From: Exophiala sp. HKRS030
Taxonomy: Eukaryota > Ascomycota > Eurotiomycetes > Chaetothyriales > Herpotrichiellaceae
DNA length: 64,000 nt
NCBI GenBank assembly: GCA_023897205.1
Contig: JAHWDD010000004.1
Coordinates: 1,860,001-1,924,000, forward strand
Direction: 5' to 3'
In this document: piece by piece, positions 20,630 to 32,800 of the stretch
How the letters are laid out: every line of letters starts with the position of its first letter
How positions within the stretch are numbered: the stretch's first letter is position 1
Translations under genes and position numbers: made by a program
The notes under the pieces: generated by a model
Told to the model about the DNA's origin: nothing
The model's input: the letters and a program-made list of their open reading frames with translations, nothing else
Database searches by the model: none

Positions 20630-22686
20630 AATGCTCGCCTTGGACTGGGTTTGGCGGGCCTGTTTGATACAACTTGTTCATGCGGAAGGGTTTGAGATCG
20701 GCCTTGCCCCTCGTTGTTACCAGCTTAACTCGGTAGGGAGTGCATGCACATACTTGGTGACGCAGTCGGAAAGAAATTCGACCTTGGTGTTGTTGAGGTT
20801 AGCGTCGACGCGAAGGATGGTGGTGAGGGTGATGTAGTTGTACCTTTGGCGTTCCTCTCGAGCGATTGGGTGCTGGGCGAGATGTAAGGCGAAGAAAAGT
20901 ATCAACCAGGATTGTGATGTCTGTATATTGTTCTTGGATATATGACCTTCAATTGGCGGGTGGAATGAGTGGAAGCCATGATACCTGGTATAGTACGGAC
21001 ATGGGATACTCCGTACGGGTGACTGGCCGCTTTACTGTAGAGCTACGGGGACAAGGGTATGGACAAGGAACCCCCGGCACAAAGGAAGGGAGCCTGTACA
21101 AGTCCGTTTCTCGGCGTGCCCCTCCCCCCTAAGTCTCAGCCCGAGTGTCTTCCGTAACATGACCCGTGGTTTGGGGTGCGAAGAGCCCGCCCGTCTGGTT
21201 CTGACACTCACTAACACCATGCATGCGTTAGAGTATTCCGTAGTGTCTGTAGGTACCTACCTATATACGAGTATTCTATGTAACTCATGAGCAGATACCC
21301 ACAGACTGTTGGACACTTGTAGCTCTTATCTTCTTCATACCCCTCTTGTAGTACTCCTTACCAACTAACTTAGTGCTGCCCCTTCAATTGTGTGAGTGCC
21401 CTATTGAGGCAATTCCAAGAGGGGGTCACATTCGGTACCGACGATCAATTGACTTGATGCCCAACCACTGACTGGCTGCCCTGTTTTATGGCCGTTGCAG
21501 GATTTATCACCAAGAGGTACTTAGCACGAGGACCCAGACAAGGGTTCGACTCCCTCCATCCCCGAGAGCTACGGGGCTCATCAGGCGAGACTAAGACGCC
21601 CTAGACGCATACCAAAGTGCTTGCTATCGGCGCACCAGGCATCCCGCACACCCAAACCACCCCTGCGTACTCTCGCTTACCTGAAGCTAACAGCCTCGCC
21701 TCCTCTGAGTGTGTTGCATTTCAATTTACTCCGTCTGAGAAAGTACTCCATAGCAGTCGCCGTGAACCTGCGCCTATCATTTTCTTCAAATGGCCTAATT
21801 CAACAAACGAGTTCGCACATGATACTCATCAGCTCGTCCTCGGCCTCGTCTATCCATGTCCATTGCTACCTGATCATCCCTTCGTCCTGCTATATTCTCT
21901 CTCTCGTTCCCTCGCCTAGTGCCTCATAAGTCGATCCCTCTGCTCTTCTGTGCCGTCATTTTGCTGCCCGAGATAGTGGGACACGCCATCGTGGGACTGT
22001 CTCTGTTCACCCCTGTCGACCACCAGCCCTTCGGAACATCAACTCACCCTTCTGCATATTCTCACATCCTCTCTTCCACTCCTTTTATCAGTATCACAGG
22101 ACCGACCCAGTCCAGTCCGACTTCGACCTTTGCCCTCTCCCTTGCTCTTGCATCGTCTGCGGCGCCTGCCTCAGCGTCTGAGTCCCAGTTCTTGTCGAAT
22201 ATCCAAGCTTAACCTGCCCGATATCCCATTTCCTTACGACCCCGGTACCTTTGCACAACCAAGGCCGGGCTCATCTCCACGAAAAGTCGCCTGGGTGATC
22301 CAGTCCTCACCGCGACTTGCCTTGCAATATCCCACGCTTTCCCTCCTTTCTTCGGGTTTGCGAAAACATATCTTCGTCAAGAAAATTGCCCCCCGTCTCC
22401 GTCCCGGCCCAGCTGGCGCATCCCGTGTCCGTGCACGATCAACACCTCGACCCCTCTCTCCTGGCGCAAATCGCAATCCCGAAATCCAAGAAGGACCACG
22501 TTGCTGTCAAAATCGAGTGCTTGGACACTCTGCGGGTCCTGCGCTTTTCGCTTGAGGATATCGCGTCCGGCGCATTCAAGAGGCGGAATATAACTGCCGC
22601 CCCTGCCCACACCTCCCCATCCCAATCGCCAGGCCACTTCGTTTTTGGGCAGATAAGCTGAATAGTGCGGTGGAAATCCAATTACC
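20630..22686. other. Long intergenic region before the Ras-like gene
   Basis: No gene is supported over 2 kb. It contains one TACTCCGTA motif (21007-21015), TAGGTACCTACCTA (21250-21263), and from about 21900 a C/T-rich stretch that probably is the leader of the Ras-like gene. A tRNA T-arm-like string near 21546-21562 was examined and rejected. Confidence 0.5.
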
Positions 22687-23606
22687 ATGGCAGACAAAAT
22701 TTCCATCACAATATGCGGAGATGGTGGCTGTGGTACGTCCTGCTCTTCTGATCAGTGATCAAAGAACTCTTTTAACATGTGATGCGCAGGTAAATCCTCA
22801 ATCACACTGCGCCTGGTGCGGTCGCAATGGACATCTGAATACGATCCCACCATCGAAGACTCCTACTCGGTCACTCGAACGGTCGATGGTCTGAATTATT
22901 ACCTCTCTCTGACAGATACCGCGGGACAAGAAGAATACCGAAGTCTTTGGGCAGCTTCGAATCTGCAGTCTGATGCTTTCCTGTTGGTCTACGACATCAC
23001 CAATGCCGCATCCCTCGAAGGGCTGTCATGGTTCCTCGATATGATCGACATTGAGGCCGAGAACAGATTGGAAGAAAACAGTCGTCTATTGAGGGAAAAG
23101 GGCCCCAAGGTGCGAGGTCGAAGAGAAGACGGTTGGAAGTTTCCTCCCATCAAGATCATGGCTGGCAACAAGTGCGATTTGAAAGATGCACGTGTCGTCA
23201 GTAGTAAGGTCGGATGGGAGTATGCTAAGAGTAAGGGTTGTGGCTTCATGGAGACCAGTGCTCGCGAGATGGTAAATATTGAAGAGACATTTGCTTGTGA
23301 GTGAATCCCCTTGGTTCGTGTTCGCACTGATACTGATTTGCCTCCCAAGTGATCGTGCGCAGAGTTGTTGAAGCCAGAAGGCAAGATGGCGCTGGGCCTC
23401 AGAACTATCCTCAATACACCCCCTTTGGCTCTAAGGGTCACACCCCCAATGTCAGTGGTGCTGGTAATTCTGCGTACCAAATGCCTGCTTCGATGCAGCA
23501 AACCCAACAATCACTCAACGCCAATCCTGTCATGAATGAAAAGTCTGGTTTCGAGGACGACAACAACCATATACCTTGGTGGAGAAGAATCTTCTGTTGT
23601 GGTTGA
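22687..23606 (+). CDS. Ras-family small GTPase with a Cys-Cys-Gly C terminus
   Basis: Model join(22687..22732,22790..23296,23350..23606), 269 residues. The G1 loop GDGGCGKSS is split by intron 1. Switch I is Ras-like (YDPTIEDSY), G3 is DTAGQEEY, G4 NKCDL and G5 ETSA. Between G3 and G4 there is an unusual charged insertion of about 30 residues (EAENRLEENSRLLREKG and beyond). The tail after the G domain is Gln/Asn/Pro-rich and ends WWRRIFCCG. It lacks a Ras CaaX box, and the paired cysteines resemble a Rab-type or acylated membrane anchor. Such proteins switch between GDP and GTP states on membranes to control growth; the specific pathway is unknown. Introns are 57 and 53 nt. Confidence 0.88.
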
Positions 23607-24700
23607 GAAGAAGTCCTTGACAGGTCACACTGGTATACTACGGGTGGTTGTCTCTATATATTACGACGTCGACACGGATCCTGGAGAGGCTGTATGAACT
23701 ACATTTCCCCAAAGAGGAGGATTTCGATACACGAGACATTTCGCAGAATCAACACTGGACACAATAGGTGCTCAACAGTCAGGCACCTCGACCTGGTTCG
23801 TCACATATACACACATTCGACATGCCTACATCCTATGACAGAATATATTTCCAGCGCCCGTTGACGACTTCAACAAGTTGCTGTCATCGGGCCATGCCCA
23901 CCACCGAAAGGGGCAACTTCCAGAGGCCTCCCAACTAGTCGTCGACCGTTTGGCACAGCGGGCGACTTCGCAATCCTTGGCTAGACTGTGTTGATTAATT
24001 CAGGTCGTTGTCAACACCAAGAGCCAGACCCTGGACACTCATGTTTCCAGTTATGTCTCGAGATATTCTCTCACATCATTTGTACTTCCTATCCGGACAC
24101 ATAATTTCTGGTTGGTTTAAAATGAGGTATGAGGGTCGAAAAGGAGAGATGGGAGCCGCGAGGCTAAAACGACAAAGTGAAACATCACTTGTACACCTTA
24201 CAATTTATATTTGGCTAGAAACATGGTAGCGAGGTTTATTGTTGTGATTGATGAGAAGATGTCAAGATGATGAAGTATAGGAACGATCCCATCAGCAGCA
24301 GCAGCAGAAGGGACATGTGCGGGTTTTGTTTTGTGATTGGTGATGACCAGGGTCATTCAATCTTTCAACCCGGGCTGTACGGAGTATGTACTCGTCGCAC
24401 CGTTTCAGACGCGTAGCTGTCTTTTTAGACGTGTTACTGTTTGCTCAGTCTATTGAAGGTTTATCTTGTAATTCAGACCAATGTATGATGTGTCTTCTGC
24501 AAAGTCTTTCACCACCCAAGTGTCGATGATGGTGCCTATTCGTCTAGAAATGGTTTAATACTTGTGATGGAGTATGCTCTCACGACAACTGTACAGCAAC
24601 TGGCTACACCGAGATCTCACCTACTGTAGTCCAGGATAGATCGCCACGTGTATCGGAGTCCCCCCACATGAACAATATTTTCCCATTTCTTTTTCTGCTT
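23607..24700. other. Convergent 3' intergenic region
   Basis: This lies between the Ras-like and aspartic protease stop codons. It holds a short CAG repeat near 24293-24308 and a reverse-strand TACTCCGTA motif (24378-24386). No gene is recognised. Confidence 0.5.
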
Positions 24701-26041
24701 TTAAACAGTATGCGTGACCTCTCCCTTCAACCTGGCGAACCCCATGATGTTCTTTTCGATGTCGAAGACTGAAACGACGTTCTTCATAAACGGCACACCG
24801 AGAATACTGATACTCACGCCCCCGAGGGCGACGCTGTCGGCGCTAGCGATGCTGGACACACACAAGCCGCCACTACCACCACCATTACCACCATCACCGC
24901 CGACTTGATAAATTAAATCGCGGCCGTCGTGGAAAAAGGTATTGTTCCCGATGGTCACGCCCACCTGTGGCGGCGTCACCGTACAATCCACGACGTAGAG
25001 CTGGCTCGTGGGGTCGTAGACGGCGGGCGGGGAGAAGAGGGAGTTTATCTCTTCAACCACCGGGCCAGGGAGGTAGCTAAAGTAGTTGCCCGAATCGACG
25101 AACGCTTGAAACGACGTCTTGTTTGTTTCCAGGGTCGACGCGTCCTCGCCAAGGGGAGGAGGAGTAGTGGAAGAGGTAGTGGTTTTCGGGCGACCGTAGC
25201 GAACATCCGACACGGTGAGCGTCCAATATGATCTTACCTTCTCGCCGGAGGTGAAGTTGACTGGTATGGCCGAGGTGATTTCAACGGGCACGGTGGTGAA
25301 GTTTGGCTCGTGCCGGACGGGTGGCAGCGTCCCCAGAGACAGGTAACCCCCGAAACCCGTCGAGACGTTCTGGGGAGTACGTGCCAGGGCGATGGAGAAT
25401 GTGGGAGAGTCTGGGAGAAGTTTTTGATCGCGCATCTTGTAGAGTATGGGGTCGTACACCAGGCGGTTCACGTAAAAGGTGGCGTTGGGGGTGTCGGATA
25501 TCGGTCCCGGGTGGGCGGACGTCAGGGAAGGGTAACCCAACCCCAAAACGCCGACGTTGAGCCCGTCGCCCATGGGTGTGGACGTGTCTGCGATCCCGAC
25601 CTTGACGTCGTGGGCAGTCAAGCCGGCGAGCGTGACGGTTTCGTTGGCCATGAGACCCGAGGCGATGCCGGCACCGTAGAGGACACCAAAAGATTCGTCG
25701 GTGATGGGGTGGTACGTCGGACTCAATTCTGGGTCGTACAGGGTCTGGCCGTACAGACACGATGGTTCTGGGATGATGGCGTTGGTGGTCCTGTTGATGC
25801 AGGTGTAGGATTTGCGCATCACGTACGTGTCGCTGCTGCCGGTGTCGACGAGCACCGGCACAATTTGACCGCCGATGGTGATGTTGACGTCAAAGTCGGT
25901 GTTGAATAAGGTGGTGGTGAGTGACGATGTGTCCTTGCCGGTGTTGGTGTTGGATGTACCGCGTCGATTGAGGGCGAGGTGTCTGGCCGAGATGGTGCTG
26001 GAGAACCAAAAAGGGAGGAAGAAGAGGAGAAATGATAGCAT
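24701..26041 (-). CDS. Secreted pepsin-like aspartic protease (family A1)
   Basis: Intronless, 446 residues from the ATG at 26041. That start was chosen because it gives a clean signal peptide (MLSFLLFFLPFWFSSTISA); the frame extends 43 codons upstream, but that stretch is hydrophilic. The first catalytic motif is VPVLVDTGSSD (Asp about residue 66) and the second FVDSGNYFSYLP (Asp about residue 316), with the C-terminal hydrophobic-Gly block ILGVPFMKNVVSVFD. The prosegment is very short (about 30 residues, with an RR pair), and there are many N-x-S/T sites. The DSG second motif and the Gly-rich loop (GGDGGNGGGSGG) mark a fungal subgroup distinct from aspergillopepsin. It should act outside the cell or at the wall; no GPI-type tail is seen. 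It is divergent from a Zn2Cys6 gene. Confidence 0.88.
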   Translation of the reverse strand: MLSFLLFFLPFWFSSTISARHLALNRRGTSNTNTGKDTSSLTTTLFNTDFDVNITIGGQIVPVLVDTGSSDTYVMRKSYTCINRTTNAIIPEPSCLYGQTLYDPELSPTYHPITDESFGVLYGAGIASGLMANETVTLAGLTAHDVKVGIADTSTPMGDGLNVGVLGLGYPSLTSAHPGPISDTPNATFYVNRLVYDPILYKMRDQKLLPDSPTFSIALARTPQNVSTGFGGYLSLGTLPPVRHEPNFTTVPVEITSAIPVNFTSGEKVRSYWTLTVSDVRYGRPKTTTSSTTPPPLGEDASTLETNKTSFQAFVDSGNYFSYLPGPVVEEINSLFSPPAVYDPTSQLYVVDCTVTPPQVGVTIGNNTFFHDGRDLIYQVGGDGGNGGGSGGLCVSSIASADSVALGGVSISILGVPFMKNVVSVFDIEKNIMGFARLKGEVTHTV

Positions 26042-26642
26042 GGTGGATGAACAGTGCAAGGATTGGACTTTGATGGAGGGACGTGAGGGATTGCAAGTAG
26101 ATTTTGCTTGATCCTCTGGATCATAGCACATGGCTAGAGAGCATGGTTTCTTTATGTACTCCGTACTCAATCACCTAACTCGACACTTACCTTGGCCCAT
26201 AACGGGTACCAGATACTTGATCATGGGGGATGGTATTTTTGGCATTGCAAATTGTCAGCATGTAGACTCTGTGACGGATCACCAGAGAAGAAACGTAATG
26301 ATGGGTGTTTTGGTCATAGGAGGTATCGAATTGCGACGTCTTCGTCAGGACGCACAGGCAGAAGTCAAAGATGAGGATTCATAGCGTGGCTCGTATATTT
26401 TCAAAATCGAAAAAGTGGGACAAGGCTGAGACGAGGCTGTGCTTGAGTCGTCATGATTGGGCACATGGTCTCTCGCCAGAACGACATGGGGTCTCTTTTC
26501 TGTCAGCCTAAGGCCTCCCATCGATTGGTGCCATTCATGCTCGTATATTTAGACAAAACCCCAGGGAGGTCGACAAAGTCATGTATCGCGAATCTACGAG
26601 CAGACCAAGAGATCTAACGCAGGTCGTGGGCTTGGAGTCAAT
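26042..26642. promoter_or_regulatory. Shared divergent promoter (protease / Zn2Cys6 regulator)
   Basis: These 601 bp lie between the two start codons. The region contains a TACTCCGTA motif at 26157-26165. No other element is recognised. Confidence 0.45.
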
Positions 26643-29127
26643 ATGGATCCATCAACAGGAGGAAACAAGACCTCGACGAAAAAGGGTCGCAAGAGTATGC
26701 CAAAGGTCCGATCGGGTTGTTTCACTTGCAAGTGCGTATTCTCCGAATCTTGATGATGATGATGATGATGTTGTTGTTGTTGTTGTTGTTGTTGTCAAGG
26801 CTCTCCTATATCATGAATATTCTAACATATCCCCTTCCTCCATCATCAGGTCTCGTCGTGTCAAATGTGACGAAACAAGGCCAGAATGTCAACGTTGTCT
26901 TCGCTCCAAACGGAAATGTGAGGGCTACAAAGTCCATGTCAACAACAACAACACCAGCAGAAATTCCGGTATAACAACATACAGCATACCATTCAAGATT
27001 CCCGGAAGTCAAAGTGACCGTCAACTTTTGCATTACTACTGTTGTCAGGCGTCGTGGAACTTGTCGACGTACTCGAACACGACACTCTGGACCGAATTGA
27101 TTCTTCAGCGCAGCTATCACGAACCCGTCGTCCGTAATGCCTTGATCGCCCTCAGCTCACTACACAGGGACTACCTATGTGGCGACCTGGTAGTTTCAGA
27201 CCACCACCTCAATTCCCATGGCTCACCTAGGATCGCACCACCCGTCAAGACCATGAGCATTATTGGGAAATGTCACCGTCAATTACGGACGTATCTTTCG
27301 CGCGACGACGCTTCCCCCGAGATCGCCTTGATATGTAGTCTCATCTTTTACACTTTCGAGTCCCTGTTGGGTGATTCACAAAAGGCAATATGGCATCTCG
27401 ATCGTGGTCTGACCCTGTTGAAACAATCTCAGACCGACCGCAAATTTGAGGTCGGTGATGATGGCTCGTCAACAATGATGGAAAGTTTGACAACCATGTT
27501 CAACAACCTGGACATACAAGCTAGCGCCTTTGACGACCGCCGAGACTTGATGGTCAATCTTGTCAGTGATTCCGAGGTTCAAGGGAAAGTTGACCTCGTC
27601 CCGGATGAGTTTCAGGACGTCGCACACGCAGAAAGAATCCTGACCAAACTCCAGAACTGGACTTTACATCACGTCATCACACACGTCCAACACAAGGGCA
27701 AGTCATCGGATGAAATGCCCTTGGAGGTCCTCCGCGAGAGGATTGTTCTCGGCCTGCAATTCGAGCGATACGCTACGGCATTAGCAGACCTTGTCGCTTC
27801 CAAAGAGGTGGGTGAGGATATTGTCATGTCATCATCCTCATCCAAGGCAGATGACATTCAATCCAAGACGGAGACCTTGCTTCTCTGCAAGGTTCATTTC
27901 CACTGTTACCGTTATCTCCTCAGAGAGAACCTTCCTGTCGCTCTCCCGGCCGAAGACACCGTCTCTTTTTCACAATCACAGCCATCTCCGTCACCGTCAC
28001 CATCATCACCTTCTTCCCTTCCCGACATGACTTCAAGTGAAGATCTAGACATGGCATTAGAGTCGTTCAAATCACTTCTTTCGGTTTCGACAGCATCATC
28101 CACGACCGGTCAAGGGCCCGGCAGTAGATCCAGCGACGGCCCGGGGGAAAGAATATACACCCTCTCAACCCATCTTATTGGCACCCTCTACTTCCTCAGC
28201 CTCAAAGCGACGAACCCCAAAACCCTTTCTATGGCTCTGGACTTGTTCTCACACCCTCGCATCCGAGACACCCGTGACGGCCTCTGGGATTCTCACACCG
28301 CCTGGTTCGTCGTTCGGAATCTGTTGAAACTTCGCGACAACGGCGGCGCCGCCGCGAAGACGAAGGCGAAGAACGTCGCGTTCGTTCAACCCCGAGAATC
28401 CACCGACCGCGAAGTCCTCCGGGACATGATGAAGTTTCAGGACATGAGTGCAGCTAAAAGGGTACCGATGATGCAATCGAGGACCGTAACAGTTGGACTC
28501 AAAGACCACAATCCAAACCCGAATAATGACACTGTTTTACTCTTGCCACCTTATTTTCCTGTCGTCGCGACCGCCACCGATCGCACGAGTAATAATACTA
28601 CCAGCACCAATTCTAATTCCACATCATCTCATCAATCGACAACAACAACTACCACTACTACTCCTCCAACATCAACTTCGTTTCAATCATCAACCACCAT
28701 TTCACCTTTGACCGACAACAACGACAACAACGACAGAAACTCTCTACTCGTTTTGGACACGTTCCGTCAAACTTGGCCACCTGTTTCGAACTGCCCATCT
28801 CGTCCTCAGACTGTACGATCCTCACTTGGACACTCGACATCGACGGCTATTTCTTTTCACACCCCTTCACCTTTTTCTACTTGTCATGACGACGACCACG
28901 ACCGACCATTCCTCCCTAACGACACCATACCTCGACGTCACCCCAACGTACAATCTCGTTCCGAGTACGACAACGAATACGTCTACGGACCTCCCCAACC
29001 AACCTCCCACGCGGCCCGTCTCGAAAATGTCGGTTTCGGTATAATCGACGCCGAAGGCGGCCTCAACGAGGCGGCCCGGAAAGTTTGGAGTCGAGTACGG
29101 GAACTCGACCTCAGCCTTACGATCTGA
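26643..29127 (+). CDS. Zn2Cys6 fungal transcription factor next to the aspartic protease
   Basis: Model join(26643..26731,26850..29127), 788 residues. The zinc cluster C-x2-C-x6-C-x6-C-x2-C-x6-C spans residues 26-53 (CFTCKSRRVKCDE...CQRCLRSKRKC) and is split by intron 1 after CFTCK, the usual place in this family. The middle region (LLHYYCCQASWNLS, LWTELILQRSYHEPVVRNAL, ICSLIFYTFESLLGD) matches the C6-factor group with a DUF3468-like, arginine-regulator-type body. The C terminus has Thr/Ser/Asn-rich runs. Intron 1 is long for this window (118 nt) and carries a GAT then TTG microsatellite. The open frame running through the intron is not coding: it has no stop but also destroys the zinc cluster. 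A role in controlling the divergent protease is a guess from position. Confidence 0.87.
26751..26795 (+). repeat. (GAT)n-(TTG)n microsatellite inside intron 1
   Basis: About six GAT units run directly into about eight TTG units inside the 118-nt intron of the Zn2Cys6 gene. The tract keeps the reading frame open, which is why an unspliced frame runs through. Length is likely to vary between strains. Confidence 0.85.
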
Positions 29128-29828
29128 TGAGATATATAGACATCACCTTTCACGAGGACAGACATGACAAGATCTTTGAATGATGTGAACAAATCTTCTT
29201 CGCTTGCAAAAGACAGGTTTTGAAACAAGAGAAGATGGATACCATGTAACACTTGTAGTAATACCATTTTGTGTATATTTAAGTCTGACTCTTGAGACCC
29301 TCATGCATGATCTCAACTACCTCCCTAACGTACTCCGGCGTCTGCAGATCTTGAGCAAGCAAAATGATTGTGCTTTGAACCTGCTCCAACACTTATAAAG
29401 GTAAAAGAACCCAGCCAGAAATCCAACACACGCTGATGCTGATACAATAAAAATGGCCAACGACAGTTAATAATGCATACGTTATGCTCACGCTCGTTGC
29501 TCGGCCGTGATAAGCAAGACGAACGAAAAAGAAAAACCAATAGGAAAGGGAAAAGGGAAATCCACCACAACACCAGCCGGTTTATTGTCCTCCTTCCCAC
29601 TGTCCACCAACCCTTTTCTGTTCTAGCTGCCGCTGTGATCACCAACCGCTTCAAAGCTCCCCTCTGCAAAGGCCTGTTGTCTGGCTCAACTCTGTAACGA
29701 ATGAATATGCAAATGTGACGGAAAGAGAATTGGACCTCGACTTCATGTGAAAGATGGTGCATGTATAGAATGACTCGATGTTTCCGTGCGTCCCATCATA
29801 ACGCTGTAAGTCGATATATCGTGGACAC
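29128..29828. other. Convergent 3' intergenic region
   Basis: This lies between the stop codons of the Zn2Cys6 gene and the phospholipase D gene. Nothing is recognised. Confidence 0.5.
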
Positions 29829-32800
29829 TCAGATACTGCACAAACACCATGTTAGCAATCTATATCTCAAAGCTAACAGGACCACACTTACTAGATTTCG
29901 ATCGGGCTGATTTGATCAAATGGAAATAGCCAGTTGCTTCCAGCTTCAACCTTTTCGAGCCTAGAGAGCATACAGGTCAGCAAATACCCATACACACCGC
30001 GTCACCTAAAGAACGCAATCGCTGACTTACCAATCATAAGGCCAAACAACCAGATGCCCTTGCACATAACCAAGCAAGTCCTCTGCTTCCTCAATGCTGA
30101 GCATATCGTCACTAGCACTAAAGTCACGCCTACTAGACCTAGTAGTAGCTCTTCGTCGTCTGCGAGTCGTACCAGTCCCGGTGGCCGACGTAGCATTTTG
30201 ATTCACCGCATCCGAGTATCCGACGAATGGACCATTGGAGGTTGGTGGTGTCCCGTTTGTAGAAGACTTCTCTTTGTCGACGGCGGTCGCCGTGCTTGAA
30301 GTGCCGTTCGCCATATCGGTGCCCATGCTATCTTCCTCGCCGTCACCACTGCCTTCATCGTTGAATGTAAACCCTTCAGGGACTGTAGGCAGTCCAAGTT
30401 TCTCCTCTGTCAACGTCTCCTGCCTATGGAGTGTGGGCTTGTTTTGCCTCTGGGCTTGAGCGTCATTTGCTTGCGCCGCCCATTCACGGAGCTCGGCTTT
30501 CTCCGAATTTCTTTTATCCAGCTTGGTCTTTTCACCAACTGCCTCCTTGACTTTGTCTTTCAGGTCGCTTGTCTTCTTCTCAAGATCCTTTGGCACATCA
30601 GTGAGTGCTTTGATCTGCTGTGCACCAGGAGTCTTGGTATTGATACCCGCACCTGGGGGCCCCGTCCTCGATTCTGCTCCTGAGCCTGACCGATGCGGAT
30701 GTGGGATCATATCCTCAGCCGGAACATCGTTTCCCTGGAGCTGGTCGAATCTGTGCCCATACGCAACGTACTGGTGGTAATCATCCCAATTCCGAACTTG
30801 ATTATCGGGCATGCATCGGAAGACGCTCCGATAGATTTTTGTGTTGTTCTCGGCAACAGCATGCCAAGTATCGTACAGAAAAGCATCATGTACAGGGTCC
30901 ATCATGCAATCACGATCGAGAATTGGGCGTCTCAAATCAGCCATCAATGGATGACGACCATGCGCAGAATCTTTTGAGACTGTCTTTGCAAGAGGTGGTC
31001 CGCCGATATCGGTGTCATCCTCTTGCGGTAACGCAGGTAATTGTGACAACATTGTTAGACCAAGTTGTTCTGTGTTCATCCGCACCGCTGACGGTCTGGG
31101 AGGCAGTGGAGGATTTGGCGTTTCCATTTTGACCACATATGATGGCCTGCGAAATTCCTCGCCATGTAATCTTGGCTTTTGGAGAGTCTTCTTGCCTTCT
31201 GGGTTGAGATGGGATACCAAAACTTCCTTATTTCCTTTGACCATCACAGTATCTCTGCCCACTCCATATCCTTCAGTATCAAGTTCTTCCATATGATCAA
31301 AGCCTTTGCCTTCAACATCCATTCTATGCTGGGCATTGCCAGTCACTCTCGAGTCTTCTGTCAGCTTGCGATTACTTTTCAGGTTGGGGTTGTCTGCTTG
31401 CTCCCAATCGACATCGTGATTGAAACTCATCAGATCCTCTGATCGTTGCAGTAGCTCTTCTCGCATCTCACGTACATCCAGTGCTCCATCTAGCGGACTA
31501 ACTATATCGTTCCGCTCCGAGGCCGGGCTCGCAAGTGTGTCATTAGGGGACTGAGTTTCGGCGCTTTTCCCAAGTTCATCGGATTTGCTCTGCTGTGCTT
31601 CCATCGCTTGAGCTTCTTCCATGATCTTGTCTACATCAAGACCAAGATGTTCACGCATCAGCCGCATACGCAAGGTGTGAGGAAAACGGCCAACTTGATA
31701 TGGTCGGCCATTCATTCTCGACCAGACCATATCTGTATCTCGAACGACAGCTGCACATTCAGAGTCTCGATTCCCCAGCATTGACCGCTCGTTGATATTT
31801 GCGGATCCAATCAGAGCAATCCTATCATCAACAACCATACATTTTGCATGGATGTAAAGTTGTTCAGTAACGAGCGTCTTGCGAGATCCAATTCGGCCCC
31901 ACTGGCGCAGACTATAGAACTGAATGTAGTCCTCTGGTTCTACCCCAGCAGATCTTAGGCGTCCGAAGATTGAAGATTCTCCGCGGCAAATGCTGCGATA
32001 TTGGTACTGCATGATCAAACGCACGCTTGTACCACCCTCTTGTTCAACGGTGTTCTGAAACCCTGGCATTAACGGAATGATAATCACAGCTTTCCAAGCT
32101 TCATCATTCTTCGCTGCTCGAGTAATACGTTCGACGAGTGCATCTCCAATCATATTGTGGACCGTTGCACCTTCTGTCTCACAACTTGAGATGAAAAACT
32201 GATTTTCAATGTAAACGAAATGTTCAGACTCCTCAATAAGTTTAGTGTATGCATTCATGATGCTGTGTTCGGTCTTGTCAGGCGTGCCCAACGACCAAGG
32301 ACCAGCGGAGCGGAGAATCTGAACTTCGCACGTCCCATCGAGCCCAAGTGCTTCTAAGTCTGCTGGCTTGAAGTCTGGCGGAGGTAGAAGGAAGGGTGTT
32401 GGTCGCGTGGGCTTTCGCTGCCTCAAAATATAGTTCCATCTTTGCACAAAGTGTCGAGTCAGATCTCGTGCAGGTTGACCAACCACCTGCATAGAAATGT
32501 CGTGCCATGGCATTCTAGCAACCCTAGTGCGATCGTACATTTCCTCGTATGGTTTATTAAGAGCGTAAAAGTCTTGGATTCGTGGGTTGGAATAGTCCTT
32601 GCCTGGCCACAACTGACAGTGGTCAACGTCCTTCGGTTGATCACTCAATTCAAACCCAGTAGGTTTGTCGTCAACGAGCGTATGCTGAGGAGTATCCCAT
32701 CTACCAAAGCACAAGTCTATGCCACCAACAAATGCCAAGGTATGGTCGACGATGCAAAGCTTTTCGTGATGTGCCCAGAAGAAAGTGTTCTGTCGGAATT

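Noticed and set aside
21540..21575. tRNA-like T arm (AGGGTTCGACTCCCT) followed by CATCCCC
   Set aside because: No matching 5' acceptor strand (GGGGATG), D arm or anticodon arm could be found upstream at any reasonable distance.
26042..26170. N-terminal extension of 43 residues on the aspartic protease
   Set aside because: It would bury the signal peptide; the ATG at 26041 gives a clean secretory start.
26581..26849. Unspliced start of the second Zn2Cys6 protein through the GAT/TTG repeat
   Set aside because: The reading destroys the zinc cluster; splicing 26732-26849 restores CFTCKSRRVKCDE with correct phase.
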